Source: an uncultured beta proteobacterium (lineage in GTDB: Bacteria; Pseudomonadota; Gammaproteobacteria; Burkholderiales; Burkholderiaceae_B). From it: a stretch of 62,032 nucleotides of DNA. Under the pieces are notes generated by a model. The model had not been told where the DNA came from and searched no databases. It was given only the letters and a program-made list of their open reading frames with translations. Position numbers and translations under genes: made by a program. The DNA lies in NCBI GenBank assembly GCA_903821335.1, contig CAIJKV010000239.1:1-62032 (forward strand), written 5' to 3'. Positions 1 through 8,042 of this stretch are shown here, piece by piece. The stretch's first letter is position 1; each line of letters opens with the position of its first letter.

Positions 1-15
1 CCACCACTAGTTAGG

Positions 16-44
16 AAACCAACCGTTCTCGGTTGGTTTTTTTT
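16..44 (+). terminator. Rho-independent terminator behind a CCACCA end
   Basis: A perfect 10-bp stem (AAACCAACCG pairing with CGGTTGGTTT) with a TTCT loop is followed by a run of T. The window begins with CCACCA at 1-6, which looks like the 3' end of a tRNA or tmRNA gene cut off by the window edge. Similar CCACCA-plus-terminator modules occur at 2181 and 17999. Confidence 0.8.
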
Positions 45-228
45 CGGCCCGGAGCGCCAGTGCTGGCGCGGTTGTCAGGATTAGCCTCGCGAGCGTCGCG
101 CCCACGATCCGTGCGATCTCCGGCCCGATTCTCTCAGATTCCTCTCTCGGTTATCCTGCCACGATCAACGCCTGAAAGCTATGCAGATTTTCGCCGATGA
201 CCTCAGGAACACAGTAAAGAGAATTTTT

Positions 229-735
229 TCACTGCGCGCCCTTCTTGATAACGGTTTGCACGCGGTTTGCAGAAGACTGAGCCTCAGTCCGTAGCTGATC
301 CCAATCTCCCGGAGGATGGCCACTTTCCAACATTTTGCGAAATACCCTGTAAGCATCATCGCCGCTTTCATAGGCGCGTTTGGTGTCCTCGTCATTGACC
401 CATGCGAGCACGATCACCTTGCTAGGAGTGTGGTAGCGGAAGAACAGCCGGTATTGCTGGAAAAACTTGGCCCGGAACCAGTGCTTGTGATCGTCACCGA
501 GGGTGTTGCCTTGACGGTACTCTGGCCGCGTCGGGTCTTGCGGGATGGTGTCGAACGCCAGTTTGATGATCGCCGCCAGTCGCTTGGTGACGTTCTTTTT
601 CACATATCCGTCGGGATCCTTTTGCTTGATACCCTCGACTTGCTGAGCCAAGGTCTCAAGGTGCGCGAGGAACAGTGGATGGGCGAAAACCGTCCAGCCA
701 TGAATGACTAAATACGCCGGCTTGCTCGAAGTCAT
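229..735 (-). CDS. yhaV: Type II toxin YhaV (PrlF/YhaV system)
   Basis: 168 residues, the usual YhaV length. YhaV is a RelE-superfamily ribonuclease that cleaves mRNA and is neutralised by PrlF. Diagnostic segments visible are WTVFAHPLFLAHLETL near the N-terminus, the RYHTPSKVIVLAWVNDE strand in the middle, and HWFRAKFFQQYRLFFRYH before it. The start codon overlaps the prlF stop as ATGA, so the antitoxin is translated first and the two are coupled. No truncation or missing segment is apparent, so the toxin looks functional. The T-rich flank downstream belongs to the terminator at the window start, which lies on the other side. Confidence 0.9.
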   Translation of the reverse strand: MTSSKPAYLVIHGWTVFAHPLFLAHLETLAQQVEGIKQKDPDGYVKKNVTKRLAAIIKLAFDTIPQDPTRPEYRQGNTLGDDHKHWFRAKFFQQYRLFFRYHTPSKVIVLAWVNDEDTKRAYESGDDAYRVFRKMLESGHPPGDWDQLRTEAQSSANRVQTVIKKGAQ

Positions 736-1061
736 TCATCATCCGCCGACAAGGGTGCGTCGAGATCGACTTCGATGCCGCCGGTCAACGCTTGGAGACG
801 TTGCACGAGACTGGCATCGATAGTTTGCAGGCGCTCTGGATTGGTCGCAATGTCACGCGCCAGGAAGACCAGGAACGCGCCAAGCACGGGATCGTCACTG
901 TCGTTGGCCTGCGCACGCGTTAGCACAACGTCGCCGCTGGGGCGTATTGTGTAATGGATCTTGTCACGCTTGCCCAGTCGGAGTGCGCGACGGACTGTTT
1001 CAGGCACCGTAGTTTGGTAGCGGTCCGTCAACGTGGATTCGACTTCAAGGGTGGCAGGCAT
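732..1061 (-). CDS. prlF: Antitoxin PrlF (SohA), AbrB-type DNA-binding protein
   Basis: The start is placed at MPATLEVESTLTDRYQTTVP because GGAG lies 8 bases upstream; a longer frame from 1118 would run through the operator region. About 109 residues. The N-terminal SpoVT/AbrB swapped-hairpin domain is recognised by TDRYQTTVPETVRRALRLGK, and the acidic C-terminal tail (DLDAPLSADDE) is the toxin-binding part expected of PrlF. It binds YhaV and represses its own promoter in known systems. It overlaps yhaV by 4 bases. Confidence 0.9.
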   Translation of the reverse strand: MPATLEVESTLTDRYQTTVPETVRRALRLGKRDKIHYTIRPSGDVVLTRAQANDSDDPVLGAFLVFLARDIATNPERLQTIDASLVQRLQALTGGIEVDLDAPLSADDE

Positions 1062-1082
1062 AGTGCGCTCCGATCGATAAGA

Positions 1083-1139
1083 AGTATAGTGGCCATGGTA
1101 ATTCAAATGCATTACCATGTCAATGCGATTGCATTACCA
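1083..1139 (-). promoter_or_regulatory. prlF-yhaV promoter and operator
   Basis: On the minus strand TTGACA (1118-1123) and TACCAT (1095-1100) are 17 bp apart; a further TATACT lies at 1083-1088. An inverted repeat ATGGTAAT (1095-1102) / ATTACCAT (1111-1118) sits exactly between the two promoter boxes, and TGCATTACCA is directly repeated at 1109-1118 and 1130-1139, 21 bp (two helical turns) apart. This is what an autoregulatory antitoxin operator should look like; binding by PrlF is inferred. Confidence 0.55.
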
Positions 1140-1378
1140 CCGTATAGTCTCATCCCACTCCAACACTCGGATGGGGGCGCGTGACGAAGGGCTCGCCACA
1201 GTGTTGGCGCCGAAGCCAAATTGCCCACCCATGCCAATTTAGCATTGACCAGAAGTTGTTGCCGCAGGCACATTGATGGTTCGAGGCCGTTTCGGGGTGG
1301 TCAGTCCGCCATCGGCACACTTGGACAAATCTGGTCAATTAGGTTCCGGCTCCAACAGAGCGCACCTTCATCCGAGGC

Positions 1379-1412
1379 TTGCCGTCTTGGTTGATTGTTT
1401 CTACAATGTAGA
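1379..1412 (+). promoter_or_regulatory. mazEF promoter with palindromic operator
   Basis: TTGCCG (1379-1384) and TACAAT (1402-1407) are separated by 17 bp. The -10 box is embedded in a perfect inverted repeat TCTACA-A-TGTAGA at 1400-1412, a good candidate for the autoregulatory MazE(F) site. AAGGAG follows, 6 bases before the mazE start. Confidence 0.6.
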
Positions 1413-1432
1413 CACATTAAAGGAGTGACGCC

Positions 1433-1675
1433 ATGGATGCCATTATTCGCAAATGGGGAAACAGCCCCGCCCTTCGCCTGCCGACCGCCGTCTTGAAAGA
1501 AGCAGGCTATCAACTTGAGCAAAAGGTCGAGTTGATCGTTTCACGCGGTCGCATCGTCATTCAGCCCTCGGAGAAAGTCGAATATGACCTCAACGAGATG
1601 ATCAGCGGAATCAATGCCGCGAACTCCCATGGGGAAGTTAGTTTCGGTGCACCCATCGGAAAAGAGGCGCTCTGA
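1433..1675 (+). CDS. mazE: Antitoxin MazE
   Basis: 80 residues with the AbrB-like N-terminal domain typical of MazE (MDAIIRKWGNSPALRLPTAV), followed by a hydrophobic and polar C-terminal tail expected to wrap the toxin. MazE neutralises the MazF endoribonuclease and represses the operon. It has a strong ribosome binding site (AAGGAG) and a palindrome over the promoter. The stop codon shares one base with the mazF start (TGATG), so the two are translationally coupled. Nothing is missing compared with the family. Confidence 0.92.
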   Translation: MDAIIRKWGNSPALRLPTAVLKEAGYQLEQKVELIVSRGRIVIQPSEKVEYDLNEMISGINAANSHGEVSFGAPIGKEAL

Positions 1676-2016
1676 TGCCTCGAGGCTATGTACCCGACAC
1701 CGGGGAAGTCGTTTGGCTGGAATTTGACCCGCAAGCGGGACATGAACAGGCGGGGCATAGACCCGCGCTTGTGATTAGCCCCGCCAGTTACAACGGCAAG
1801 ACTGGTCTCATGGTGTGCTGCCCGATGACTACCATGCTTAAGGGCCATCCTTTTGAGGTCGTCACCGAGGTTGACGGGGTAGTTTGCGCAGTGCTTTCCG
1901 ATCAGGTGAAATCGCTTGATTGGAAAATTCGACGGGCGAAAAGAAAAACCGTTGTCTCCGCCGAAGTCATGCTGCACGTCAAAGCAAAAATGAAGGCTCT
2001 GCTACAAATCACGTAA
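1675..2016 (+). CDS. mazF: Endoribonuclease toxin MazF (PemK/ChpB family)
   Basis: 113 residues, the full family length. The signature GEVVWLEFDPQAGHEQAGHRPALVI region near residue 10-35 carries the conserved substrate-binding loop, given here in parts: VVWLEFDPQAGHEQAGHRP then ALVISPASYN. The DQVKSLDW motif late in the protein matches the conserved MazF strand with its catalytic Thr/Asp region. MazF cleaves mRNA at short sequence motifs and stalls growth when MazE is lost. Immediate coupling to mazE and a regular operon layout suggest a working module. Confidence 0.92.
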   Translation: MPRGYVPDTGEVVWLEFDPQAGHEQAGHRPALVISPASYNGKTGLMVCCPMTTMLKGHPFEVVTEVDGVVCAVLSDQVKSLDWKIRRAKRKTVVSAEVMLHVKAKMKALLQIT

Positions 2017-2180
2017 CTTTGCGATCAATTCGGCCGCATCTCCTGGGCAGCGCATCAAAATCGAGTTGGCGGCCGCATGATTTCAGCCTGTGAAATGGAC
2101 AAATTCGCAATTGATGGACAAACACCCGCAGCAGTACTCAGGCGCTGAGAGAGAGAGTTCGCCATTAGGTACTTACTACA

Positions 2181-2226
2181 CCACCAGTACCACGAATCCC
2201 AACCTTTATCGGTTGGGATTTTTTTT
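2181..2226 (+). repeat. CCACCA-terminator repeat, copy 1
   Basis: A 46-bp block starting CCACCAGTACC and containing the hairpin AATCCCAACC (2195-2204) / GGTTGGGATT (2211-2220) followed by eight T. It matches the block at 17999-18044 with only four mismatches and the same orientation. No T-arm or other tRNA body lies upstream. It directly abuts the 5' end of a broken diguanylate cyclase, so it marks a recombination junction. It should also work as a terminator downstream of mazEF. Confidence 0.75.
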
Positions 2227-2955
2227 GGCCGCTTCCCTTGTGAAAACGGTCTTGGCGTCGCGAGTGTCCAAGGCAGAGCAGCCGCTCGGAGTGGGCTTTC
2301 TGTCGCAACCGCCAATTTAACCAGCGTTGTCGTCCAAAACATCAATAACTCCGTGCACCAGATTGATCTTGGACTGCTCTTTATTCTTGATGAGGTGTCC
2401 AGGCAGCAAAAAGCCGGCCAAATGGACGAACAATCCATCTTGGATCACCTCTCTCGGGAAGCCTCGCGACATCCCGATGCTGTAGGTTTCCCTATTTTCG
2501 GCCCTGACGGAAAGCTGCGCTATGGCGTCAGTAATATCGTCAATCGCGATGTCGACATTTCGCAGCGTGATGAGTTCAGCCAAATAAGAGATAGCTACGG
2601 ACACGAAGCGGGGGATTGCGCATTGGCATCTTTTGCGACCGTTCTGAAGAGGATGGCTCGCACGATCGATGTGCCCGCAAGATTTGGAGGAGAGGAGTTT
2701 GTTGTTCTTCTGGTCGGTACGGATATTTCGGGAGCTGCGGAAATGGCTGAGCGCATCCGAGAGGCTGTTTCTCAAATCGTGGTGATATATCGTGGACGTG
2801 AATTTGGTTTTACCGTCAGTATCGGGGTTACGGCATTTGAGAACAGAGATGAGAATTTGTCAGAGGTCATCCGTAGAGCGGACCAAGGAATGTATCGGGC
2901 CAAAGAATTGGGCCGCAACAGGGTCAGTATGGTCGACGGAAAGCAGCTTACCTAG
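2227..2955 (+). pseudogene. Broken sensor diguanylate cyclase (Cache-GGDEF fusion scrap)
   Basis: The frame is open from just after the terminator, with a GTG available at 2353. The first part (VHQIDLGLLFILDEVSRQ, then LDHLSREASRHPDAVG and NIVNRDVDISQRDEF) is the beginning of a periplasmic Cache sensor. It runs directly into SYGHEAGDCALASF, the middle of a GGDEF domain. The rest of the sensor, the second membrane segment and the first metal-binding strand of the GGDEF domain are missing. The retained half has the catalytic FGGEEF and an upstream RTID inhibitory-site motif. The N-terminal membrane segment is also lost. I infer an in-frame internal deletion in an already 5'-truncated gene; synthesis of c-di-GMP is not expected. 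Confidence 0.75.
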
Positions 2956-2968
2956 TGACGCAGGAAAA

Positions 2969-4051
2969 TTACTCGTCGGACAACTTATACCCTTTGTTCC
3001 TGAATAGGTTTAGGCAGGCATCGACCACATTTGTATCGTAAAGAATGCCGCGGTAGCACTCAATTTCGGCCAATGCAGCTTCGACACCCAGCCCTGGGCG
3101 ATACGGCCGATGTGATGACATCGCTTCCACGACATCAGCCACACCGAGAATCCGCGCCTCAATAATGATTTCCTCACCCAAAAGATGATGCGGATAGCCG
3201 CTTCCGTTGATACGTTCGTGGTGTTGCAGGGCAATAAGCGCGACTGGCCAGGGGAAGTGCACATCTTTCAGGACGTTATAGCTCGCCTGAGAGTGCTCCT
3301 GAACTAACTGATATTCGATTTGACCCAATTTTGCCGGCTTAGATAATATTTCAATTGGAATGGTCATTTTTCCAACATCGTGCAGCCACCCGGCTACACG
3401 CAACCCTTCTTGATGTGACCCGTCAAAACCCATTTCAGCACTGATCGCCACAGCCAAGTCAGCCACACGCCGCTCATGTCCGACGGTATAGAGGTCACGC
3501 ATTTCACTGAGCTTCATTGCCAGTTGAACCGTATTCATTAATGCAGATTTGAGTTTGGTATTGGCGTTCGAAATTTCCATTGCTCGCTTGACTAGCTCCG
3601 CATTCTGCAGAACCACCTGGTTTTCGGCTTGCTTGAGTGTAGTGATGTCTCTGGTAATGCTGATGATGTGAGGGACGCTTTCGATCTGTAAAACCGATGC
3701 CGACATCAGTCCATAACGAATGTCACCGCTCTTGGTGCGAAATAGTGCCTCTAAATTGGTCACGGAACCATGTTGTCTCAATCCTTCAATCAGCCGTAGC
3801 CTGTCATCAGGATCAACCCAAACATTTAGATCAATTGAAGTTTTTCCAATGACGTCAGACTCGTCGTAGCCCATGATTTGAGTAAAGCTGGAATTGACAG
3901 TGACATACATACCATCGTCAAGCCGGTTAATATTCATCGAATCTGGCGTCAGGTAAAACGCCATTCTGAACCTCTCATCACTGTTACTCAGCGCGTTTGG
4001 GGTTGTACTGATGGAACCGTGTTTGTTGTCTGAGTCGAGCATTGCTTCCAT
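2969..4051 (-). CDS. PAS-HD-GYP cyclic-di-GMP phosphodiesterase
   Basis: 360 residues, no signal peptide or membrane segment, so cytoplasmic. Residues about 25-145 form a PAS domain (VTVNSSFTQIMGYDESDVIG; HIISITRDITTLKQAEN). A short coiled linker follows, then an HD-GYP domain from about 175 with GHERRVADLAVAIS, the metal-binding WLHDVGKM and the HHERINGSGYPHHLLGEE signature. The GYP triplet is intact, so degradation of c-di-GMP to pGpG/GMP is likely. It is convergent with the broken cyclase, ending 13 bases from it. It may have been the counterpart of that cyclase. Confidence 0.88.
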   Translation of the reverse strand: MEAMLDSDNKHGSISTTPNALSNSDERFRMAFYLTPDSMNINRLDDGMYVTVNSSFTQIMGYDESDVIGKTSIDLNVWVDPDDRLRLIEGLRQHGSVTNLEALFRTKSGDIRYGLMSASVLQIESVPHIISITRDITTLKQAENQVVLQNAELVKRAMEISNANTKLKSALMNTVQLAMKLSEMRDLYTVGHERRVADLAVAISAEMGFDGSHQEGLRVAGWLHDVGKMTIPIEILSKPAKLGQIEYQLVQEHSQASYNVLKDVHFPWPVALIALQHHERINGSGYPHHLLGEEIIIEARILGVADVVEAMSSHRPYRPGLGVEAALAEIECYRGILYDTNVVDACLNLFRNKGYKLSDE

Positions 4052-4387
4052 TACTCATCTGATAACGACATTGGTGCGGTGTGCACTAAACAGCATCGTA
4101 GTCCTTTCGTTACACGCCAGCCGCAATTGGGTGGTAGGAAGTTGCGCCCAATCTGGACGTCGGCTACGCAGCGTATCCGGCCGTTGACCTTGATGGCCTG
4201 AGTTTCTGGACCAACGACCCTGAGCTGCCATTCGAATGTTCGTGTCGTCAGAGTCCGCAGCCCAGCGGATGGAACCGTTGGACGGTGACTAGCTCGGCTC
4301 CCGGCTTAATAGTTTGAAAGCGAGAAGAGTCGCCTGGTTCAGAACGGCCGGGGCTTTAACGAGGCAGTGCCGGTTAGCACCGGTGCT
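4052..4387 (+). other. Intergenic stretch with an unrecognised reading frame
   Basis: From about 4138 to 4306 one plus-strand frame stays open and reads DVGYAAYPAVDLDGLSFWT then NDPELPFECSC. It has a protein-like composition but no start codon with a ribosome binding site, and I do not recognise it. It is probably the end of a degraded gene. Confidence 0.3.
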
Positions 4388-4514
4388 ACGGGTTGATCCT
4401 GAAAAATGTTCATGTTCAATTGTTTTTGAAATGCGCGCCGGAAATGGAGCTGACCAGGGGTTATTTGCAGAACGAAAGGAACTGCTCGCTTTTCAGCAAC
4501 GCATTGTGGGCTAG
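4388..4514 (+). pseudogene. C-terminal scrap of a second caspase-family gene
   Basis: The frame reads VDPEKCSCSIVFEMR, then AERKELLAFQQRIVG and stop. This matches the last 40 residues of the caspase-like protein encoded at 8631-10427 (IDPEKCSCPIVFEMR ... AERKELIAFQQRVVG). The DNA is also very similar over the first 45 bases, with about five differences. Only this tail remains; the peptidase and all upstream parts are absent. It shows that the gene family was once present twice here, in opposite orientations. Confidence 0.8.
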
Positions 4515-4564
4515 CGACACACACTTGCTATGTCTTTGTGCCAGCGCGACGGGGGGTCATTATG

Positions 4565-4580
4565 TATTAAACGTTTAATA
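4565..4580. promoter_or_regulatory. Perfect 16-bp palindrome
   Basis: TATTAAACGTTTAATA is a perfect palindrome in an AT-rich gap. Its shape is that of a LacI- or TetR-type operator, but no regulator gene is next to it. A second, imperfect dyad (GGCTCC ... GGAGCC) lies at about 4592-4616 without a T run. Confidence 0.35.
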
Positions 4581-4623
4581 TGAGCATGACCAATGGCTCC
4601 TGTTAGTCTGAAGGAGCCGTTAG

Positions 4624-4827
4624 TTAAATCTGCTGAATGTACGTGAGTGGCAACGTCAGGTGGCCGATTGGTGTTGCCACCAGAAAATCCTCCGTCATCG
4701 TAGCCATCATCAAGGGCGATCCAGCCTGGTACTCAGAGGTCTCGACAGACTCCCGAAGGCAGCCCTTCACACAAACAACCGGCTTTCGCGTGTGCAAAAA
4801 TTCGGTCAGTTCGGATTGGTTCGCCAT
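4624..4827 (-). CDS. Small hypothetical protein downstream of a Bug receptor
   Basis: 67 residues, 24 bases after the stop of the Bug receptor and on the same strand, so it could be the last gene of that operon. No domain, signal peptide or membrane segment is recognised, and only a weak ribosome binding site is seen. It may be a chance frame. Confidence 0.25.
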   Translation of the reverse strand: MANQSELTEFLHTRKPVVCVKGCLRESVETSEYQAGSPLMMATMTEDFLVATPIGHLTLPLTYIQQI

Positions 4828-4851
4828 GAACGCGTCGATATCTTTGCCTTG

Positions 4852-5817
4852 CTAATCGAGCGAAATATTGGCCTCACGCGCCACCGCGCCGATTTTCGCG
4901 ATTTCGTCCTTCACAATCTTTTCAAACTGGGCCTGTGTGGCGGTGGACGGCTCGAAATCGAGTTCACCCATGCGGTCTTTCACGGCTTTGTTCCTGAGCG
5001 CAATCGCCACCTCTGTCGATAACTTGTTGACCACCGATTCCGGAAGATTCGCCGGCCCCCACAAGCCATACCAGGAGTACATCTCGAACCCGGGCAATCC
5101 GCTTTCCGAGACGGTTGGAATATCCGGCATGGCGTCCAGGCGCTTATCGCTGGTCACCGCCAGTGCCTTCAGATGCCCGCTCCTGATGAATCCGGAAACA
5201 CCCGGCATCGGCGAAATCGCCGCAGTCACATGGCCACCCATGACGTCGGTCAACTGGGGAACGGCGCCTTTATAGGAAATGATTTCCATGTTCATCGTCA
5301 ACCCCCGGTTCAGCATCTCTTCGGAAAGGTGACTGGAGGTTCCGAGGCCCGAGGTCGACCAGGTGTATTTGCCCGGGGATTTTTGCGCCAGTGTCACAAG
5401 CCCCTTTAAATCGTGGGCCTCAAATTTCGGATAAGTCACCACCACTAGAGGCACATACCCAATCTGCGCAATGGAGGTGAAATCCTTTTCGGCGTCGTAG
5501 GTCTTGCGCTTAACCACCAGAGGCATGTAGACCTGACTGGATGCATGACAAAGCAGCGTGTATCCATCCGGCGCCGCCCGCATGACCTCAAGCGAGCCAA
5601 TCATGCCGGAGGCACCCGGCTTGTTCTCGACAACGACAGGCTGACCTAATTGCTTTTGCAACTGGTTCGTCATGAGCCTGCACGTGTTATCGACCGATCC
5701 GCCGGGCGTATAGGGCACGACGACCTTAATCGGCTTGTTCGGATACTCCTGTGCCAGAACGATTTCGCTTGCCAATACCGAGGCGCACAGCAAAACCGAG
5801 GTTATCAGCTTGTTCAT
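4852..5817 (-). CDS. Bug-family tripartite tricarboxylate receptor (periplasmic)
   Basis: 321 residues with a clear signal peptide (MNKLITSVLLCASVLASEIVLAQ, cut near residue 22). The mature start YPNKPIKVVVPYTPGGSVDN and the VVENKPGASGMIGS motif are hallmarks of Bug receptors (TctC family), which bind carboxylates or similar small organic acids in the periplasm. No TctA/TctB membrane partners are nearby, as is usual for the expanded Bug families of Alcaligenaceae. It overlaps the upstream alpha/beta hydrolase by 4 bases (ATGA), so ligand binding and hydrolase are co-expressed. The ligand cannot be read from sequence. Confidence 0.9.
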   Translation of the reverse strand: MNKLITSVLLCASVLASEIVLAQEYPNKPIKVVVPYTPGGSVDNTCRLMTNQLQKQLGQPVVVENKPGASGMIGSLEVMRAAPDGYTLLCHASSQVYMPLVVKRKTYDAEKDFTSIAQIGYVPLVVVTYPKFEAHDLKGLVTLAQKSPGKYTWSTSGLGTSSHLSEEMLNRGLTMNMEIISYKGAVPQLTDVMGGHVTAAISPMPGVSGFIRSGHLKALAVTSDKRLDAMPDIPTVSESGLPGFEMYSWYGLWGPANLPESVVNKLSTEVAIALRNKAVKDRMGELDFEPSTATQAQFEKIVKDEIAKIGAVAREANISLD

Positions 5818-6647
5818 TTTGATCCAGTTCCGGAAGTTTCAACGAATTTTTCTGCAAACACACAAATGGCATCGCACATTGCCTGAGGCTGTTCCGGAGC
5901 CATGGCGTGGCCGGCATCCCGAACGATACCCTCGGTCACGCGATCCCCTAAATAGGCCTTCATGATATTGGGAATGACCACGGCGTCATACTCCGCCTGC
6001 AGATCCAGAATCGGGACCACATCACCGCCTGAAAAATAGTCAGCAATCGGAGTATTGATCCGGGCATAACTCTGCGCATCATGCGCCTCCTGATACCAGC
6101 CGTCCAGCCAGACGGCTGGATCATGCCCGGGCGCAAAAAAGGCCTTGCGCAGACATTCCAGTCGCGCATCCCTGGATAGGGCCATATCCCCGGAGCCGTC
6201 GATTTCAGCGCGAAGCCGGCTGTACGGCTTTTCCTGCGAGCCGGCAAGCATTTTTCCGGCAGAGGCCGCAGCCAGAACCAGGACACGCACAAGATCGGGG
6301 CGGTCGGCGGCGACCATCCGCGCAGGCTGGCTGCCCCAGGCATGGCCCACCATCACGACCGGATCCGTTTTCTCATGATCGAGAACCGCTGCAACGTCGC
6401 CAGCAAAATCATGCAACGACAGATTTTTCATCGGCCCGGTACTTGCGCGAACTCCTCTTGGCTCGGGACGAATCACCCGATACCCTTTGGCGATCATGCG
6501 CGGCGCCACGTCGTCAAAGTCACGACCCGAGCGCGCGAGTGACGGCAACATCACGATGACGGGCCCATCCCCTTCATCCAGATACTGGATTGTGACGGCC
6601 TGCGGCTTGCCGCAAGGCAAATAGGTTACGGATTTATAGGTTTTCAT
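5814..6647 (-). CDS. Alpha/beta-hydrolase-fold protein lacking the usual Ser nucleophile
   Basis: 277 residues with an alpha/beta hydrolase layout: HGxxx-like oxyanion region VIVMLPSLARSGRDFDD, a nucleophile elbow and a late DAGHAMAPEQP histidine. The elbow reads MVGHAWGSQPARM, so the position normally held by Ser in G-x-S-x-G is Ala. Some homologous groups do carry GHA(F/W)G, so this may be a different catalytic or binding function rather than damage. It is the first gene of a two-gene operon with the Bug receptor (4-base overlap). No signal peptide, so cytoplasmic. Substrate unknown. Confidence 0.82.
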   Translation of the reverse strand: MKTYKSVTYLPCGKPQAVTIQYLDEGDGPVIVMLPSLARSGRDFDDVAPRMIAKGYRVIRPEPRGVRASTGPMKNLSLHDFAGDVAAVLDHEKTDPVVMVGHAWGSQPARMVAADRPDLVRVLVLAAASAGKMLAGSQEKPYSRLRAEIDGSGDMALSRDARLECLRKAFFAPGHDPAVWLDGWYQEAHDAQSYARINTPIADYFSGGDVVPILDLQAEYDAVVIPNIMKAYLGDRVTEGIVRDAGHAMAPEQPQAMCDAICVFAEKFVETSGTGSK

Positions 6648-6895
6648 TTTTCTTCTTTGCCTGAACCGGGGGAAAAAGTGGGCAAAATCATCCGCCCCAT
6701 CAGTTCCACAAAGCTTAACATTCGCTTAGGATGCCGCCTTGGACGGATTCGGAGCAAATCACCCGTTCGACTTGCTTTTCGGTGAGTGTGAAGTTTTCCA
6801 CTAGCGAATCCCTATTCTTTCAAGCTGGATGACTCGTCGTCATCAGTGAACCGCACCACCAGTATTAAAGTGCCCAACTTGCTCCGGCATTTTTC

Positions 6896-7723
6896 TTGCC
6901 CCCCGTATCCACAGTGCTGGCTGGGCTGCGGCCACTGATGCGAATTCGCGGATCCCTGATAGTTCCCCGATTTCAGCCATTTTTAACCGCTACTGCGTCT
7001 CTGTTCTCTGTTTTGCAAAGGTCCCGTCGAGCCACAAATCCGCATTGCTTCAATGACAACGGCACGTGGAATCGCGGTCAACGACCAACCGTGTTCTGCG
7101 CTCAATATCGGCAACTGCGGAGTGCTCTTGCCGAGCAGGAGCGCGTGATGGCAGAACGCCGTGACCGTGCGCACGGACACTTGTCCAATATCGTATTGCG
7201 CGATTTTGGCAATGTAGTCAAAACAGAAAAGCTGAGCAAAACAGCCTGGCAAAAGATGTGGGGACGCCGCATGAAAGTGACGGCCCCTGGGATGTTCATG
7301 AACAAAGTGAATCGCAAAGCCAAAAATGCTGGCGGTTCGCTCATCGAATTCAACGCAGGCCGGCACAAACTTTCCCAGTACGACCATACGATCGGCGACT
7401 TCAAAAAAAAGCCGCTTTCGCTCAGATGGCACGTGATGCGTGACGGTTCAGGCAAGGTAGTTCAGCGCGATTTATACAGCGCTTGGCTCGCGTTATTCGT
7501 TCAAGCCGATGGATTGGATGCATCCCAGGCAGAAAATGCCTGGGCGGTTGCCTACCCGCTACTAGCGCGTGCGGCATCCAGTCTGAAAAAAACTGCAAGC
7601 TGGAGGCCTCTGACATCCACACGCCCTCTTGAGGACGTCAGAGCGGTTCGCACGCAAAAGCAGTCAGAATCTGTGGCGAGAGTCCCGGCCCATGCCGGGA
7701 ATGAGTCAGGGGTCACGCTGTGA
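6896..7723 (+). pseudogene. tnpB: C-terminal part of a TnpB-type transposon nuclease
   Basis: Homology starts about residue 40 (NPHCFNDNGTWNRGQ) and continues through RDRAHGHLSNIVLRDFGN, LSKTAWQKMWGRRMKV, FMNKVNRKAKNAGG, KPLSLRWH and VQRDLYSAWLA. This is the late RuvC-like and zinc-ribbon part of TnpB proteins of IS200/IS605-type elements; the N-terminal half with the first catalytic Asp is missing. The ribbon positions usually holding Cys read KLSQYDHTIGDF, without cysteine; a Cys-less subgroup is known to me, so this need not be decay. The gene ends exactly before the IS right-end hairpin. Transposition or RNA-guided cutting is not expected from this fragment. Confidence 0.75.
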
Positions 7724-7757
7724 GAATCCTTGGACTTCAGTCCGAGGAGTGGGTCAA
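7724..7757 (+). mobile_element. IS200/IS605-type right end with hairpin and TCAA
   Basis: Immediately after the tnpB stop is an imperfect palindrome at 7727-7748 (TCCTTGGACT, loop TC, AGTCCGAGGA with one G-T pair), then GTGGGTCAA ending at 7757. Subterminal hairpins followed by a short cleavage tetranucleotide are the hallmark of single-strand transposing IS200/IS605 elements. In TnpB systems this end also encodes the 3' part of the guide RNA. No matching left end was found, in line with the 5' truncation of tnpB. Confidence 0.65.
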
Positions 7758-8042
7758 AAGAAAGCCAGCGGCCAACCAGAAGGTCTGGCCGAACTGATGG
7801 TGTTCTATTGCGAACAGGCAGAGGGGTTCAGCAGCGATGGTGGTCTACAGGATGAGGTCTACTTCGACGCACTGGTGCGTATGTTCGAGCGAGCATTAAA
7901 AACCATCGACAGTTTGACCCAAGTGCAGCGCCAGCCGTTGTGGGAAAGGCTGGATACTGTGCGCAGCAGCGGTCACAACTTCGGCTATGGCGTGGGTGAC
8001 GACATGGACGACTTGTTTGCTGAGTACGGGGCCGATGACTGA
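7752..8042 (+). pseudogene. 5'-truncated partner gene of a TOTE-type conflict operon
   Basis: Coding-like sequence resumes right at the IS end: LAELMVFYCEQAEGFSSDG, YFDALVRMFERALKTIDSL and HNFGYGVGDDMDDLFAEYG. This resembles a helical hypothetical protein found just upstream of large primase/helicase genes; I recall it only by pattern and cannot name the family with confidence (DUF6880-like or a SWIM-protein tail). The original start is lost because the IS sits in or before the gene; the frame simply reads in from the IS. It overlaps the following gene by 8 bases. Confidence 0.5.

Noticed and set aside
4314..4514. Complete 66-residue gene
   Set aside because: Only the last 40 codons match the caspase protein; the beginning is unrelated, so it is a scrap.
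4592..4616. Terminator behind the GGCTCC dyad
   Set aside because: No T run on either strand.
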